A stretch of 64,000 nt of DNA, taken from the NCBI RefSeq assembly GCF_014218335.1, contig NZ_AP023367.1, forward strand, positions 738,501-802,500, read 5' to 3'. Positions 35,831-43,840 of the stretch are shown here, piece after piece (position 1 is the stretch's first letter; every line of letters starts with the position of its first letter). Below the pieces are notes generated by a model. That model was given only the letters and a program-made list of their open reading frames with translations, made no database searches and had not been told where the DNA came from. Origin of the DNA: Anaerocolumna cellulosilytica. GTDB lineage: Bacteria > Bacillota > Clostridia > Lachnospirales > Lachnospiraceae. The translations under genes and the position numbers were made by a program.

Positions 35831-37138
35831 CTAATTAGTATTTAATTCTATATTCTTACCTTCAAGTATTAAATTAGTAGTGTTCATGGCACACATTTTA
35901 CCGCACATGCTGCAACTGTGATCATCAGCAGTTCTAACACTCTCATAATAACGTCTGGCTTTTTCACCATCGATTGCAAGTGAGAACATTTCCTCCCAAT
36001 CCAGCCTGCGTCTGGCGTCACTCATTTTATCATCAACTGCTCTTGCGCCGGGCAGTCCTTTTGCGATGTCAGCAGCATGAGCAGCAATGCGGCTTGCTAT
36101 AATTCCTTCTTTAACATCTTCTAACTCCGGCAGACGAAGATGTTCTGCTGGAGTGACATAACAAAGGAAATCAGCACCATTTGTGGCAGCGATAGCTCCG
36201 CCAATGGCAGAAGTTATGTGGTCATATCCGGGCGCAATATCTGTAACCAAAGGACCCAATACATAAAAGGGAGCATTGTGGCAAAGGCGTTTTTGAAGTA
36301 CCATATTTGCAGCTATTTCATTAATTGCCATATGTCCAGGCCCTTCTACTATAACTTGAACATCTTTCTTCCAGGCCTCTTTCGTAAGCCTTCCAAGCTC
36401 TATTAATTCACTAATCTGAGAGGAATCACTGCTGTCATGCGTTGAACCGGGTCGCAGAGCATCGCCTAAGCTGATAGTAACATCATATTCTCTTAAAATT
36501 TCAAGGACTTTCTCGTAATGTTCATAAAAGGGATTTTCATTACCGGTCATTTCCATCCAGGCAAATAGTAAAGAGCCGCCTCTTGATACGATATTTGTCA
36601 AACGTTTTGTACTTTTAAAAACTTCTACACTATGTCTGGTAATTCCGGCATGAATTGTCATAAAATCGACCCCTTCTTTTGCGTGAGCTTCTATGACTTT
36701 TAAAAAATCTTCTGCTGTTATATCAGCCAATTCTTTTTCTAGGTAACCAATGGCATCATACATGGGGACAGTTCCAATCATGGCAGGAGACATGCGGATT
36801 AGTTCTCTTCGAAATGTGTTGGTTTTCCCATAATTACTTAAATCCATAATAGCATCACAACCATAATGTAAGGCTAGCTGAACCTTTTGGAATTCTTTCT
36901 CATAGTCTTTACAGTCTTTGGAAATTCCAAGATTAACATTTATCTTGGTTCTTAAGCCGCCGCCTATTCCTTCCGGAGACAGTGCAGTATGATTCTTATT
37001 TGCGGGTAAAGCCACTTGGCCTGAAGCAATTAAGTCTATGATTTTTTGGGGCTCCAAAGATTCCTTTCCTGCAACAATCTCCATTTCTTTTGTCAGAATA
37101 CCTTTTTTAGCTGCTTCTTTTTGTGTTTTATAATTCAT
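35831..37138 (-). CDS. thiC: phosphomethylpyrimidine synthase
   Basis: A 435-residue radical SAM enzyme that converts aminoimidazole ribotide to hydroxymethylpyrimidine phosphate. Conserved blocks include [46 protein letters not shown] and [24 protein letters not shown]. The C-terminal cluster-binding cysteines read CSMCGKMC, that is CX2CX3C, one residue tighter than the CX2CX4C of E. coli ThiC. It is shorter than the enterobacterial protein (about 630), as expected for the compact form in anaerobes. AGGAGG precedes the ATG. It is the second gene of the thi operon. Confidence 0.95.
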   Translation of the reverse strand: MNYKTQKEAAKKGILTKEMEIVAGKESLEPQKIIDLIASGQVALPANKNHTALSPEGIGGGLRTKINVNLGISKDCKDYEKEFQKVQLALHYGCDAIMDLSNYGKTNTFRRELIRMSPAMIGTVPMYDAIGYLEKELADITAEDFLKVIEAHAKEGVDFMTIHAGITRHSVEVFKSTKRLTNIVSRGGSLLFAWMEMTGNENPFYEHYEKVLEILREYDVTISLGDALRPGSTHDSSDSSQISELIELGRLTKEAWKKDVQVIVEGPGHMAINEIAANMVLQKRLCHNAPFYVLGPLVTDIAPGYDHITSAIGGAIAATNGADFLCYVTPAEHLRLPELEDVKEGIIASRIAAHAADIAKGLPGARAVDDKMSDARRRLDWEEMFSLAIDGEKARRYYESVRTADDHSCSMCGKMCAMNTTNLILEGKNIELNTN

Positions 37139-37202
37139 AAAAACCTCCTAATAATTCATATTTGTTTGCTTAATTTGCGAATTCCTTCCAGGACAAGTCC
37201 GT

Positions 37203-37988
37203 TTAGCGGTAGAACGAAAAAAAGTGGTTAGTAGGCCCATGACCTTTTCCTATGGGAAGGGCATGCCGGATGGCCCCAGTTATGTATTCTTTCGCCTTGT
37301 CTATGGCTTTTTCTACCGGTAATCCTTTTGCAAGGCAGGCAGTGATGGCAGAGGAAAAAGTACAACCTGTACCATGGGTATTCTTTGTTAGAATACGTTC
37401 AGACGAATAGGTTGTATAGCTATTGCCGTCATATAGCAAATCAAGAGCAGCTCCTTTTAAATGTCCGCCTTTTAGTAGGACATATTTAGAGCCCATAGAA
37501 TAGATACGATTTGCTGCAATCTTCATATCCTCAACAGTCGTTATAGAAAGTCCGGTCATTGTCTCAGCCTCTGGAATATTAGGAGTCAGAATATAAGCAA
37601 GAGGCACAATTTTGTCTATAAGGGCAGTCAAAGCGTCTGATTTCATCAGTGCCTGTCCCCCTTTTGCTGACATAACCGGATCTATTACTATGAAGGGTGG
37701 CTTATAGAACGTTAATTTGTGCACAACCGTTTCCATAATCGTAACATCGGAAAGCATACCTACTTTTACGGCATCTACCTGTATATCTTCAAATACAGCA
37801 TCAAGCTGATCTGAAAGGACAGAAGGAGGAAGATCATGAATGGAAATAACGCGAGAGGTATTTTCTGCAACTACAGAAGTAATGACACTCATGCCATAGG
37901 TACCAAGTGCGGAGAACGTTTTTAAATCAGCTTGAATTCCGGCACCTCCGCTGCAATCAGAACCGGCAATTGTTAAGACATGTTTCAT
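37203..37988 (-). CDS. thiD: hydroxymethylpyrimidine/phosphomethylpyrimidine kinase
   Basis: A 261-residue ribokinase-fold enzyme that phosphorylates hydroxymethylpyrimidine and its monophosphate. Motifs: TIAGSDCSGGAGIQADLKTFSALGTYGMSVITS at the N-terminus, VKVGMLSD near residue 76, VIDPVMSAKGG near 100 and NTHGTGCTFSSAITACLAKG near 208. It is the first gene of thiDCME, behind two TPP riboswitches and a class A leader. Confidence 0.95.
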   Translation of the reverse strand: MKHVLTIAGSDCSGGAGIQADLKTFSALGTYGMSVITSVVAENTSRVISIHDLPPSVLSDQLDAVFEDIQVDAVKVGMLSDVTIMETVVHKLTFYKPPFIVIDPVMSAKGGQALMKSDALTALIDKIVPLAYILTPNIPEAETMTGLSITTVEDMKIAANRIYSMGSKYVLLKGGHLKGAALDLLYDGNSYTTYSSERILTKNTHGTGCTFSSAITACLAKGLPVEKAIDKAKEYITGAIRHALPIGKGHGPTNHFFSFYR

Positions 37989-38031
37989 AGTTAGCTCCTA
38001 TCTGCGACTGTTGGTTACAACCATTAGTCGC
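37989..38031 (-). promoter_or_regulatory. class A hairpin leader of thiD
   Basis: Minus strand: GCGACT (38031-38026) pairs with AGTCGC (38009-38004), with further pairing of TGGTT with AACCA inside. AGATAGGAGCTA and the start codon follow. Confidence 0.6.
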
Positions 38032-38045
38032 GTATAATTTAAATC

Positions 38046-38076
38046 AAAAAATGCCCAGCAGAAAAAGCCAGGCATC
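38046..38076 (-). terminator. expression-platform terminator of proximal TPP riboswitch
   Basis: Minus strand: ATGCCTGGC pairs with GCTGGGCAT (two G-U pairs, 38075-38051) followed by a T run (38050-38046). It lies 20-odd bases downstream of the riboswitch aptamer. Confidence 0.85.
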
Positions 38077-38096
38077 GTTTATTTGCATAGATTCCT

Positions 38097-38173
38097 TGCT
38101 CCCTACCACGGTGTTAACCGTCAGGTTCTAAGGGTCAGGTTTTATCCTTCTCAACTGCAAGCAGTCCCCCCGC
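38097..38173 (-). ncRNA. TPP riboswitch, proximal copy
   Basis: The THI-box aptamer is recognised on the minus strand by TTGAGAAGGAT (CUGAGA region), ACCCTTAGAACCTGA and the terminal GGTAGGGAG. Binding of thiamine pyrophosphate should favour the downstream terminator and shut off thiDCME. The sequence differs from the distal copy by a single base across about 73 positions. Confidence 0.93.
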
Positions 38174-38208
38174 AAACTATTTGATTTAGTTAATTAATAT
38201 AACAGCAG

Positions 38209-38240
38209 AAAAAAAAGGCATCCCCTTTAATGGGAACGCC
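38209..38240 (-). terminator. expression-platform terminator of distal TPP riboswitch
   Basis: Minus strand: GGCGTTCCC pairs with GGGGATGCC (two G-U pairs, 38240-38217) followed by a run of T. Each riboswitch therefore has its own terminator. Confidence 0.88.
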
Positions 38241-38262
38241 TGCACAGACTGCCAGTGTAGTT

Positions 38263-38340
38263 GCTCCCTACCACGGTATTAACCGTCAGGTTCTAAGGGT
38301 CAGGTTTTATCCTTCTCAACTGCAAGCAGTCCCCCTGCTG
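38263..38340 (-). ncRNA. TPP riboswitch, distal copy
   Basis: A second complete THI-box aptamer with the same conserved blocks as the proximal copy, about 165 bases upstream. The expected transcription start lies right at its first paired stem. Two aptamer-terminator units in series should act as a two-step gate on the thi operon. Confidence 0.93.
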
Positions 38341-38345
38341 ACTGT

Positions 38346-38374
38346 AGTATAATATTTCCTGGTTACAAAGTCAA
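38346..38374 (-). promoter_or_regulatory. promoter of the thi operon
   Basis: Minus strand TTGACT (38374-38369), exactly 17 bases, TATACT (38351-38346). The predicted start is about 38340, at the 5-prime edge of the distal riboswitch. Confidence 0.75.
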
Positions 38375-38560
38375 TGAAATTGGAAATATTTCTTTTTGAG
38401 AATGTATTATTGGTTGATTCCGCTTACTTCCTGTCTTTCTAAGATAGAGTTATATAATTGCCTAAATTCAATAATGTAAAGGTGAATTTATTTACCAACG
38501 CAGCGAAAAGAGGTATAATAAAGATACAAAAGGAATATGACAGTTGGAAAGGAATTTAGA

Positions 38561-39280
38561 ATGTATAACATAAAGAAAGTACGCAGAAAAGCCTTTTGGA
38601 AGATACTAAAACCTCACGGTATAAACCCAGGGGAAACCTTGGTGTCAGGCTGCCTGTTGGCAATTGTTGGCGGATTTTTAGATATATATACTTATAGGGT
38701 CAGAGGAGGGGTATTTGCCAATGCCCAGACCGGAAATATTGTACTTATGGCTGCAAGCATCGGTGAGGGAATACCAATTAAATTTATACACTATGTCCTT
38801 CCTATCTCTGCATTTATACTTGGGGTATTTGCAACAGAAGTTATAAGACATAAGACCAACGGAGAACAATTTATACATTGGAGGCAGTTAATTCTTCTGC
38901 TGGAAATCCTTTTGTTGTTTGGTATTGGATTTCTTCCCTCTGGCAGTTTAGATCCCGAGGTTAATATAGCAGTATCTTTTGTATGTTCACTACAGGTATC
39001 CGCTTTTCGAAAACTTCATGGACTTACCTATGCGACTACAATGTGCACCGGTAATCTGCGAACCGGCACAGAAGAGGCATACCATTTTCTAACAAAAAAT
39101 AACAGGGAAGCCGGTAAGAAGGCGTTACTTTACTTTTTAGTCATCTTCATGTTTATAATGGGTGTTATTTTGGGAATATATTCTATCCTGTTGTTGCAGG
39201 AAAGGGCAGTGTGGGTGTGTTGTATTCTTTTGTTTGCAGTATTTTTGTGGATGTTTCAAAAAATACAAACAATAAAATAA
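38561..39280 (+). CDS. YoaK/DUF1275 family membrane protein
   Basis: A 239-residue protein with about six hydrophobic segments. The block GFLDIYTYRVRGGVFANAQTGNIVLMA near the N-terminus and the later TGNLRTGTE are diagnostic for DUF1275 (YoaK family). The function of the family is not firmly established. ATG at 38561 has AAAGGA at good spacing; ATG at 38537 is an in-frame alternative too close to its ribosome site. A terminator follows at 39334. Confidence 0.8.
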   Translation: MYNIKKVRRKAFWKILKPHGINPGETLVSGCLLAIVGGFLDIYTYRVRGGVFANAQTGNIVLMAASIGEGIPIKFIHYVLPISAFILGVFATEVIRHKTNGEQFIHWRQLILLLEILLLFGIGFLPSGSLDPEVNIAVSFVCSLQVSAFRKLHGLTYATTMCTGNLRTGTEEAYHFLTKNNREAGKKALLYFLVIFMFIMGVILGIYSILLLQERAVWVCCILLFAVFLWMFQKIQTIK

Positions 39281-39333
39281 ATAATAACTGATATTAATCT
39301 CTAATATATTGTAAATAAATATTTACTTGCTAT

Positions 39334-39368
39334 AAAGCCGAAGTTCCAGTGAACTCTACGGCTTTTTC
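39334..39368 (+). terminator. intrinsic terminator
   Basis: AAAGCCG pairs with CGGCTTT, with an inner AGTTC/GAACT stem, followed by TTTTT. Confidence 0.85.
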
Positions 39369-39460
39369 TTATATACACTAAGGTTTAATCAGGCTAATAC
39401 AAGTAGTGCAATGTTACTTGAAAAATAATTTAATAAAACATAAACTATTTTAAATTATAA

Positions 39461-39490
39461 TTGACAAATATTTCCTGATGGTTATATAAT
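39461..39490 (+). promoter_or_regulatory. strong promoter of sugar ABC importer
   Basis: TTGACA (39461-39466), 18 bases, TATAAT (39485-39490). Both hexamers match the consensus exactly. The resulting leader is about 240 bases. Confidence 0.8.
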
Positions 39491-39496
39491 ATTACC

Positions 39497-39750
39497 TGTA
39501 AGAGATATGGAAAAAAAAGTAAAATCATGAATCAGACACAATAATTGAAAAGTGGCCAGTTTCAATTCAACCTATCTTTTATAGTTAAAATGTAAACATA
39601 ACATAACAAAACAAAAGAAATAGGCCTTTGCATTTTATAGCTTAAAATAAAGGCAGGCAAAAATTCAAGGATTGATAGAAAATAAGAAGGAAAGGAAAGC
39701 CACGTAAACTCTATCAGTCTTATTTTTGTGGCTTGAAATGGACAGATTGT
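39497..39750 (+). promoter_or_regulatory. long structured leader of ABC importer operon
   Basis: AATTGAAA/TTTCAATT forms an 8-bp hairpin (39550-39574 region). GAAAGGA (39690-39696) is followed by GCCAC (39699-39703) pairing with GTGGC (39728-39732), which lies just before TTG at 39733. TGATAGA/TCTATCA (39673-39679 with 39710-39716) is an alternative pairing that would enclose GAAAGGA. No known riboswitch class is recognised. Confidence 0.45.
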
Positions 39751-41139
39751 ATGAAAGAAAGATTAATTCGCTTAATTCTATGTTTTATTATGAGTACTGC
39801 TATATTAGCAGGATGCGGTTCTGATAAAACGGCTTTGACGGATTCAGCAGAAACGAATCACACGGATGAATCAGCAGAAGAAAGCGGGGAGGCAGAGCCT
39901 GAGGCTATAACAACAGTAGGTCCAGAAGACGGTACACACCTTGAGATGTGGACCTTTGTTGAACTTCATTCTAACTTTTATGCTGAGATGCTAAATACTT
40001 GGAACCAAAAGAACCCGGATAAACAGCTTAATATTACCTTTACTACATATCCCTATGCAGATATGCATAATAAATTAATGATGGCAAACCAGACCGGTTC
40101 CGGTGCGCCGGACATTTGTGATATAGAAATTGGTCAATTTCCGAATTTCATGCAGGGGCAAGTGCAATTTTATCCGTTAAATGAGGTGATAGATCCTTAC
40201 CGTACGGATATTGTTCCTGCCCGCATCGAAGTATACAGTAAGGACGGTAAGAATTATGGAGCTCCAACTCACGTAGGTGCAACTGTTATGTACTACAATA
40301 CGAAGATATTAGAGCAGTATGGAATAGATTATACCAAAATTGTAACCTGGAATGACTATGCCGAGGCAGGTAAGAAACTAAAAGAAGCAAGCGGCGGTAA
40401 GGTATTTATGACCAGTGTGGATACCGGTGGAACAGACTGGCTATGGCTTGCCATGGCAGAATATGGAGAGGATTATACCAATAAGGAAGGTGCTCCGGAC
40501 ATAGAGCTTAATTCCATCAAACAAATGCTTACTATGCAGCAGAGCTGGCTTGAGGAAGGTATTGCTATGATATCACCAGGCGGGCAGGTAGATATGGAGG
40601 AGGGGTTCGCAAATATTGGAGATGGCAATATAGCCTCATTTCCTAAGGCAATGTGGTTTATGTCACGTTTCTTAAATTATTTGCCGGAAATGAAAGATAC
40701 ATGGGCTATTGCACCTTGTCCGGTATTTGAAGAAGGACAGCCAAGGTCAGTAGGCATTGGCGGAACCGGTACTGTAGTATCGGTACAATCATCAAATACT
40801 GAATTGGCAGCAGAGTTCCTTGCATTTGCAAAACTGTCTTATGAGGGAAACGAAAAGATATGGGAAATACTTGGCTTTGATACCTGTAATACAACCATAT
40901 GGACAGACGAAACCATTACCAAGGACACAGGCAACAAGTATCTTTCCTATTTTGTAACCAATCCTTTTGATACACTAAATGAAATTAAGAATGAAATCGG
41001 TATTATAAAAGTGGGTAGAATGAATCCTGCTATAGCAGAACAATTTAATTTAACAATCTTAAATAATTGTTTTGAAAATGGTGCAGAAATAGAATCTGAA
41101 CTGGCAGCCGCACAGGATGCCCTTGAAATAGAATATTAA
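39751..41139 (+). CDS. extracellular sugar-binding lipoprotein, CUT1 ABC importer
   Basis: A 462-residue solute-binding protein. The lipoprotein signal ends in the lipobox ILAGC (Cys near residue 21), followed by an acidic linker rich in Glu/Ser/Thr. The rest has the family-1 extracellular solute-binding look (HLEMWTFVELHSNFYAEMLNTWN, DICDIEIGQF, YYNTKILEQYG). It captures an oligosaccharide or sugar for the two permeases that follow. The sugar is unknown. TTG at 39733 is an alternative start next to the leader hairpin; ATG at 39751 gives a standard signal peptide but no adjacent ribosome site. No ATPase gene is present, as often seen where one shared MsmK-type ATPase serves several importers. 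Confidence 0.85.
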   Translation: MKERLIRLILCFIMSTAILAGCGSDKTALTDSAETNHTDESAEESGEAEPEAITTVGPEDGTHLEMWTFVELHSNFYAEMLNTWNQKNPDKQLNITFTTYPYADMHNKLMMANQTGSGAPDICDIEIGQFPNFMQGQVQFYPLNEVIDPYRTDIVPARIEVYSKDGKNYGAPTHVGATVMYYNTKILEQYGIDYTKIVTWNDYAEAGKKLKEASGGKVFMTSVDTGGTDWLWLAMAEYGEDYTNKEGAPDIELNSIKQMLTMQQSWLEEGIAMISPGGQVDMEEGFANIGDGNIASFPKAMWFMSRFLNYLPEMKDTWAIAPCPVFEEGQPRSVGIGGTGTVVSVQSSNTELAAEFLAFAKLSYEGNEKIWEILGFDTCNTTIWTDETITKDTGNKYLSYFVTNPFDTLNEIKNEIGIIKVGRMNPAIAEQFNLTILNNCFENGAEIESELAAAQDALEIEY

Positions 41140-41153
41140 TAGAAAGGCTTTCT

Positions 41154-42056
41154 ATGAAAAATTTAAAAAAGCTTTTGTATTCCCGCAAAGCGGCACCTTA
41201 TGTTTTTGTCCTTCCTTTTATCCTGAGTTTTACTGTATTTTGGATTTATCCCTTGTTTAGTACGGTAAAAATGAGCTTCCAGTCCATACTTCCGGGGGAA
41301 ATTAGATGGGTAAGGTTTGATAATTATAATAAGCTGTTAAAAGATAGTGTATTTCACTTAGCTATAAAAAACAGCTTCCAGTATATGCTTTTAACTTTAG
41401 TATTACTAATCCCCTTTCCGATGCTATTTGCCAGTGTAATGGATAGTAATCTGGTAAAATTGAAAGGCTTATATAAAGCCTTGTTGTATTTGCCGGCATT
41501 AACCTCAGTAGTAGTTGCAGGTACTATATTTCGATTAATGTTTAGTGAGTTAGAAGGGTCACAAATGAACCAGTTATTATCCTGGTTTAAAATAGAACCA
41601 ATCAAATGGTTAAAATTACGTTCAACCAGCTACTTTGCCCTGCTAACGATTGCCTGCTGGAGATGGACTGGTGTTAATATGTTATACTTTTTGTCAGGGC
41701 TTAAAAACATTGACAAAGGACTCTACGAAGCTGCTGAAATTGACGGGGCAGGAGGTCGCCAAAAATTTATGTACGTTACCTTGCCTCTTCTTAAGCCTAC
41801 CACTATATATGTTCTTACTATTAGCATCTATGCAGGTCTTGCCATGTTCTTAGAAAGCTTTATGCTATGGAATGGCAATGCGTCACCAAATAACATTGGT
41901 TTAACCATTGTTGGCTATTTGTACAAGAGAGGGATTGAGAAGAATCAGTTGGGATATGCCTCAGCCGTAGGATTAGTTCTCTTAGGAATTGCATTGACTA
42001 TAAATATTATACAGCTAATTATGAACGGTACCTTTCGAAAGGAGGAAAAGGCATGA
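41154..42056 (+). CDS. sugar ABC transporter permease, MalF-type
   Basis: A 300-residue inner-membrane protein with about six hydrophobic segments. The EAA loop that docks the ATPase is EAAEIDGAGGRQKFMYVTLPLLKP near residue 196. The N-terminus YVFVLPFILSFTVFWIYPLF is typical of MalF/UgpA-type CUT1 permeases. It lies 15 bases after the binding protein gene and overlaps the next permease as ATGA. Confidence 0.9.
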   Translation: MKNLKKLLYSRKAAPYVFVLPFILSFTVFWIYPLFSTVKMSFQSILPGEIRWVRFDNYNKLLKDSVFHLAIKNSFQYMLLTLVLLIPFPMLFASVMDSNLVKLKGLYKALLYLPALTSVVVAGTIFRLMFSELEGSQMNQLLSWFKIEPIKWLKLRSTSYFALLTIACWRWTGVNMLYFLSGLKNIDKGLYEAAEIDGAGGRQKFMYVTLPLLKPTTIYVLTISIYAGLAMFLESFMLWNGNASPNNIGLTIVGYLYKRGIEKNQLGYASAVGLVLLGIALTINIIQLIMNGTFRKEEKA

Positions 42057-42991
42057 AGCGGTTGACAGATGCAGATTCCTCTAAAGAGAAGAAAGACAAA
42101 AAGTTAGAGGAAGAAGTGTATAAAGGAAAGGATTCAAAGAAAAGGATTTATAGAATGTCTGAAAAAAGAAAGATAAGCTCAATTACTGCCACGGTTTTTT
42201 TTACTTTCCTTGGAATTCTGGTTATATTTCCTTTTGCAGCGGCAGTATTGGCCTCCTTTCGTCCGGGACAGGAATTAATTCGATATGGACTCAGTGTAAA
42301 ACTAGATAGAGCAGGCATGACACTTAACAATTACAGGTATTTATTTTCCGGTAAACATAATTACTTTTTATGGTTTAAGAATAGTCTTGTACTGACAATT
42401 CTGTCTGTTTCTCTAACACTTATTATCTGCTATTTTGTGGCCTACGGACTCGCTATGTATCAATACAAGTTAAAAAATCTTTTACTTTTTCTGGTCATAG
42501 CAACTATGATGGTGCCGTTCGAAATTCTGATGCTTCCATTATATCAGGAAATGATAGATTTAAGGTTAATTAACACAACAGCCGGTGTTGTCCTGCCGGG
42601 GCTCTGCGGAGCGTCAACTATATTTTTCTTTCGCCAGTTTATGATAGGACTGCCTGTAGAGCTTTTAGATGCGGGGCGGATTGACGGTGCCACAGAATAT
42701 GGAATCTGTCTTAGGATAATGCTTCCAATCACAAAGCCTGCCTTTGCAGCAATGGCAATTCTAACAGGTATGGGAGCATGGAATAGTATGCTTTGGCCGC
42801 TGTTAGTATACCGGGAGGCTAGAAAGTTTACCCTACCCATTGGTCTAAATACATTGCTCACACCGTATGGCAATAATTATGATTTATTGATTACCGGATC
42901 TTGTTTTGCAGTACTTCCTATATTAGTACTATTTTTATGCTTTCAGAGTTACTTTATTGATGGAATGACAGCGGGAGCTGTAAAAGGTTGA
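42053..42991 (+). CDS. sugar ABC transporter permease, MalG-type
   Basis: A 312-residue membrane protein with about six hydrophobic segments and the docking loop DAGRIDGATEYGICLRIMLPITKP near residue 203. A very charged N-terminal extension (residues 1-42, Lys/Glu/Asp-rich) is longer than usual for MalG/UgpE-type permeases. The start overlaps the previous stop (ATGA) and has AGGAGG upstream. It is the last gene of the importer operon. Confidence 0.9.
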   Translation: MKRLTDADSSKEKKDKKLEEEVYKGKDSKKRIYRMSEKRKISSITATVFFTFLGILVIFPFAAAVLASFRPGQELIRYGLSVKLDRAGMTLNNYRYLFSGKHNYFLWFKNSLVLTILSVSLTLIICYFVAYGLAMYQYKLKNLLLFLVIATMMVPFEILMLPLYQEMIDLRLINTTAGVVLPGLCGASTIFFFRQFMIGLPVELLDAGRIDGATEYGICLRIMLPITKPAFAAMAILTGMGAWNSMLWPLLVYREARKFTLPIGLNTLLTPYGNNYDLLITGSCFAVLPILVLFLCFQSYFIDGMTAGAVKG

Positions 42992-42998
42992 ATTATTT

Positions 42999-43026
42999 CC
43001 AGGGATGGTTTATAAGCCATCTCTGG
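42999..43026 (+). terminator. intrinsic terminator-like hairpin
   Basis: CCAGGGATGG pairs with CCATCTCTGG (one G-U pair) eight bases after the permease stop; only a short T tract follows. Confidence 0.6.
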
Positions 43027-43135
43027 TTTAACCAGTATTCGTAGTCAATTCTCTTTTTATACATGATTTTGTACAAATGGATTCCATAGAAATACAAAAG
43101 AACCCTTAGGTTAGGAACCGCTCTGGTAGTATCAA

Positions 43136-43840
43136 TTAAATTTCTTCCTCTAACATCCGGTAACCCACACCGATTTCTGTCAGTATATATTCTGGTTCTA
43201 CGGGATTTAGCTCTAATTTTCTTCGGATATTCGCCATATTTACACGCAGAATTTGATTATCCTTTAAAGCAAAGGGACCCCAGATTTTTGATATCATATA
43301 ATCATAAGTTAAAACTTTTCCTGCATTTTGTGCCAGTAAGGTTACCAATTTATATTCAATCTGGGTAAGATGAACTTCCTCACCCCGAACTATAATTAGA
43401 TGTTTATTAAAATCAATAGTCAAATCCCTGTTTTTAAATAAGGTCACAGGTAAAGCCTTACCAGTCTCTAATCTTAAGCTGTGTCGAAGTGCTGCACGAA
43501 TTCGAGCCTTTAATTCTGAAGTACCGAAAGGTTTGGTGATATAGTCATCAGCGCCTGCATCTAGAGCCAGTACCTTAGATTTTTCATCATCTCTTGCAGA
43601 GACTACTATAATGGGGACACCGGACCAGCTTCGAACCTTTTCTACAACCTCAATACCATCCATATCCGGTAGTCCAAGGTCTAATAAAACCACATCCGGA
43701 CAGTGAGAGGGGATTAGAGCCAACGCTTCTTTACCGGTCTGACAGTTAATCGTCTTATAATCACTAGCAGTTAAGGCAGTAGAGATAAAGTTACAAATAT
43801 TCGGTTCGTCCTCAATAATTAATACAGTATTTTTACTCAT
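43136..43840 (-). CDS. OmpR/KdpE-like response regulator
   Basis: A 234-residue response regulator. The receiver domain starts NTVLIIEDEPN, with phosphoacceptor Asp in VVLLDLGLPDMDG near residue 53 and Lys in DDYITKPFG near 103. The C-terminal winged helix ends in LRVNMANIRRKLELNPVEPEYILTEIGVGYRM, typical of KdpE. The longer frame from 43906 runs into the kinase gene; ATG at 43840 has AAAGGAAC and overlaps the kinase stop by eight bases. No kdpFABC genes are in the window, so its targets may be the nearby phosphate/potassium genes (inference). Confidence 0.85.
   Translation of the reverse strand: MSKNTVLIIEDEPNICNFISTALTASDYKTINCQTGKEALALIPSHCPDVVLLDLGLPDMDGIEVVEKVRSWSGVPIIVVSARDDEKSKVLALDAGADDYITKPFGTSELKARIRAALRHSLRLETGKALPVTLFKNRDLTIDFNKHLIIVRGEEVHLTQIEYKLVTLLAQNAGKVLTYDYMISKIWGPFALKDNQILRVNMANIRRKLELNPVEPEYILTEIGVGYRMLEEEI

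Noticed and set aside
43040..43135. A terminator for the leftward KdpE-like gene.
   Set aside because: Only weak 4-bp stems (AACC/GGTT) were found, so none is annotated.
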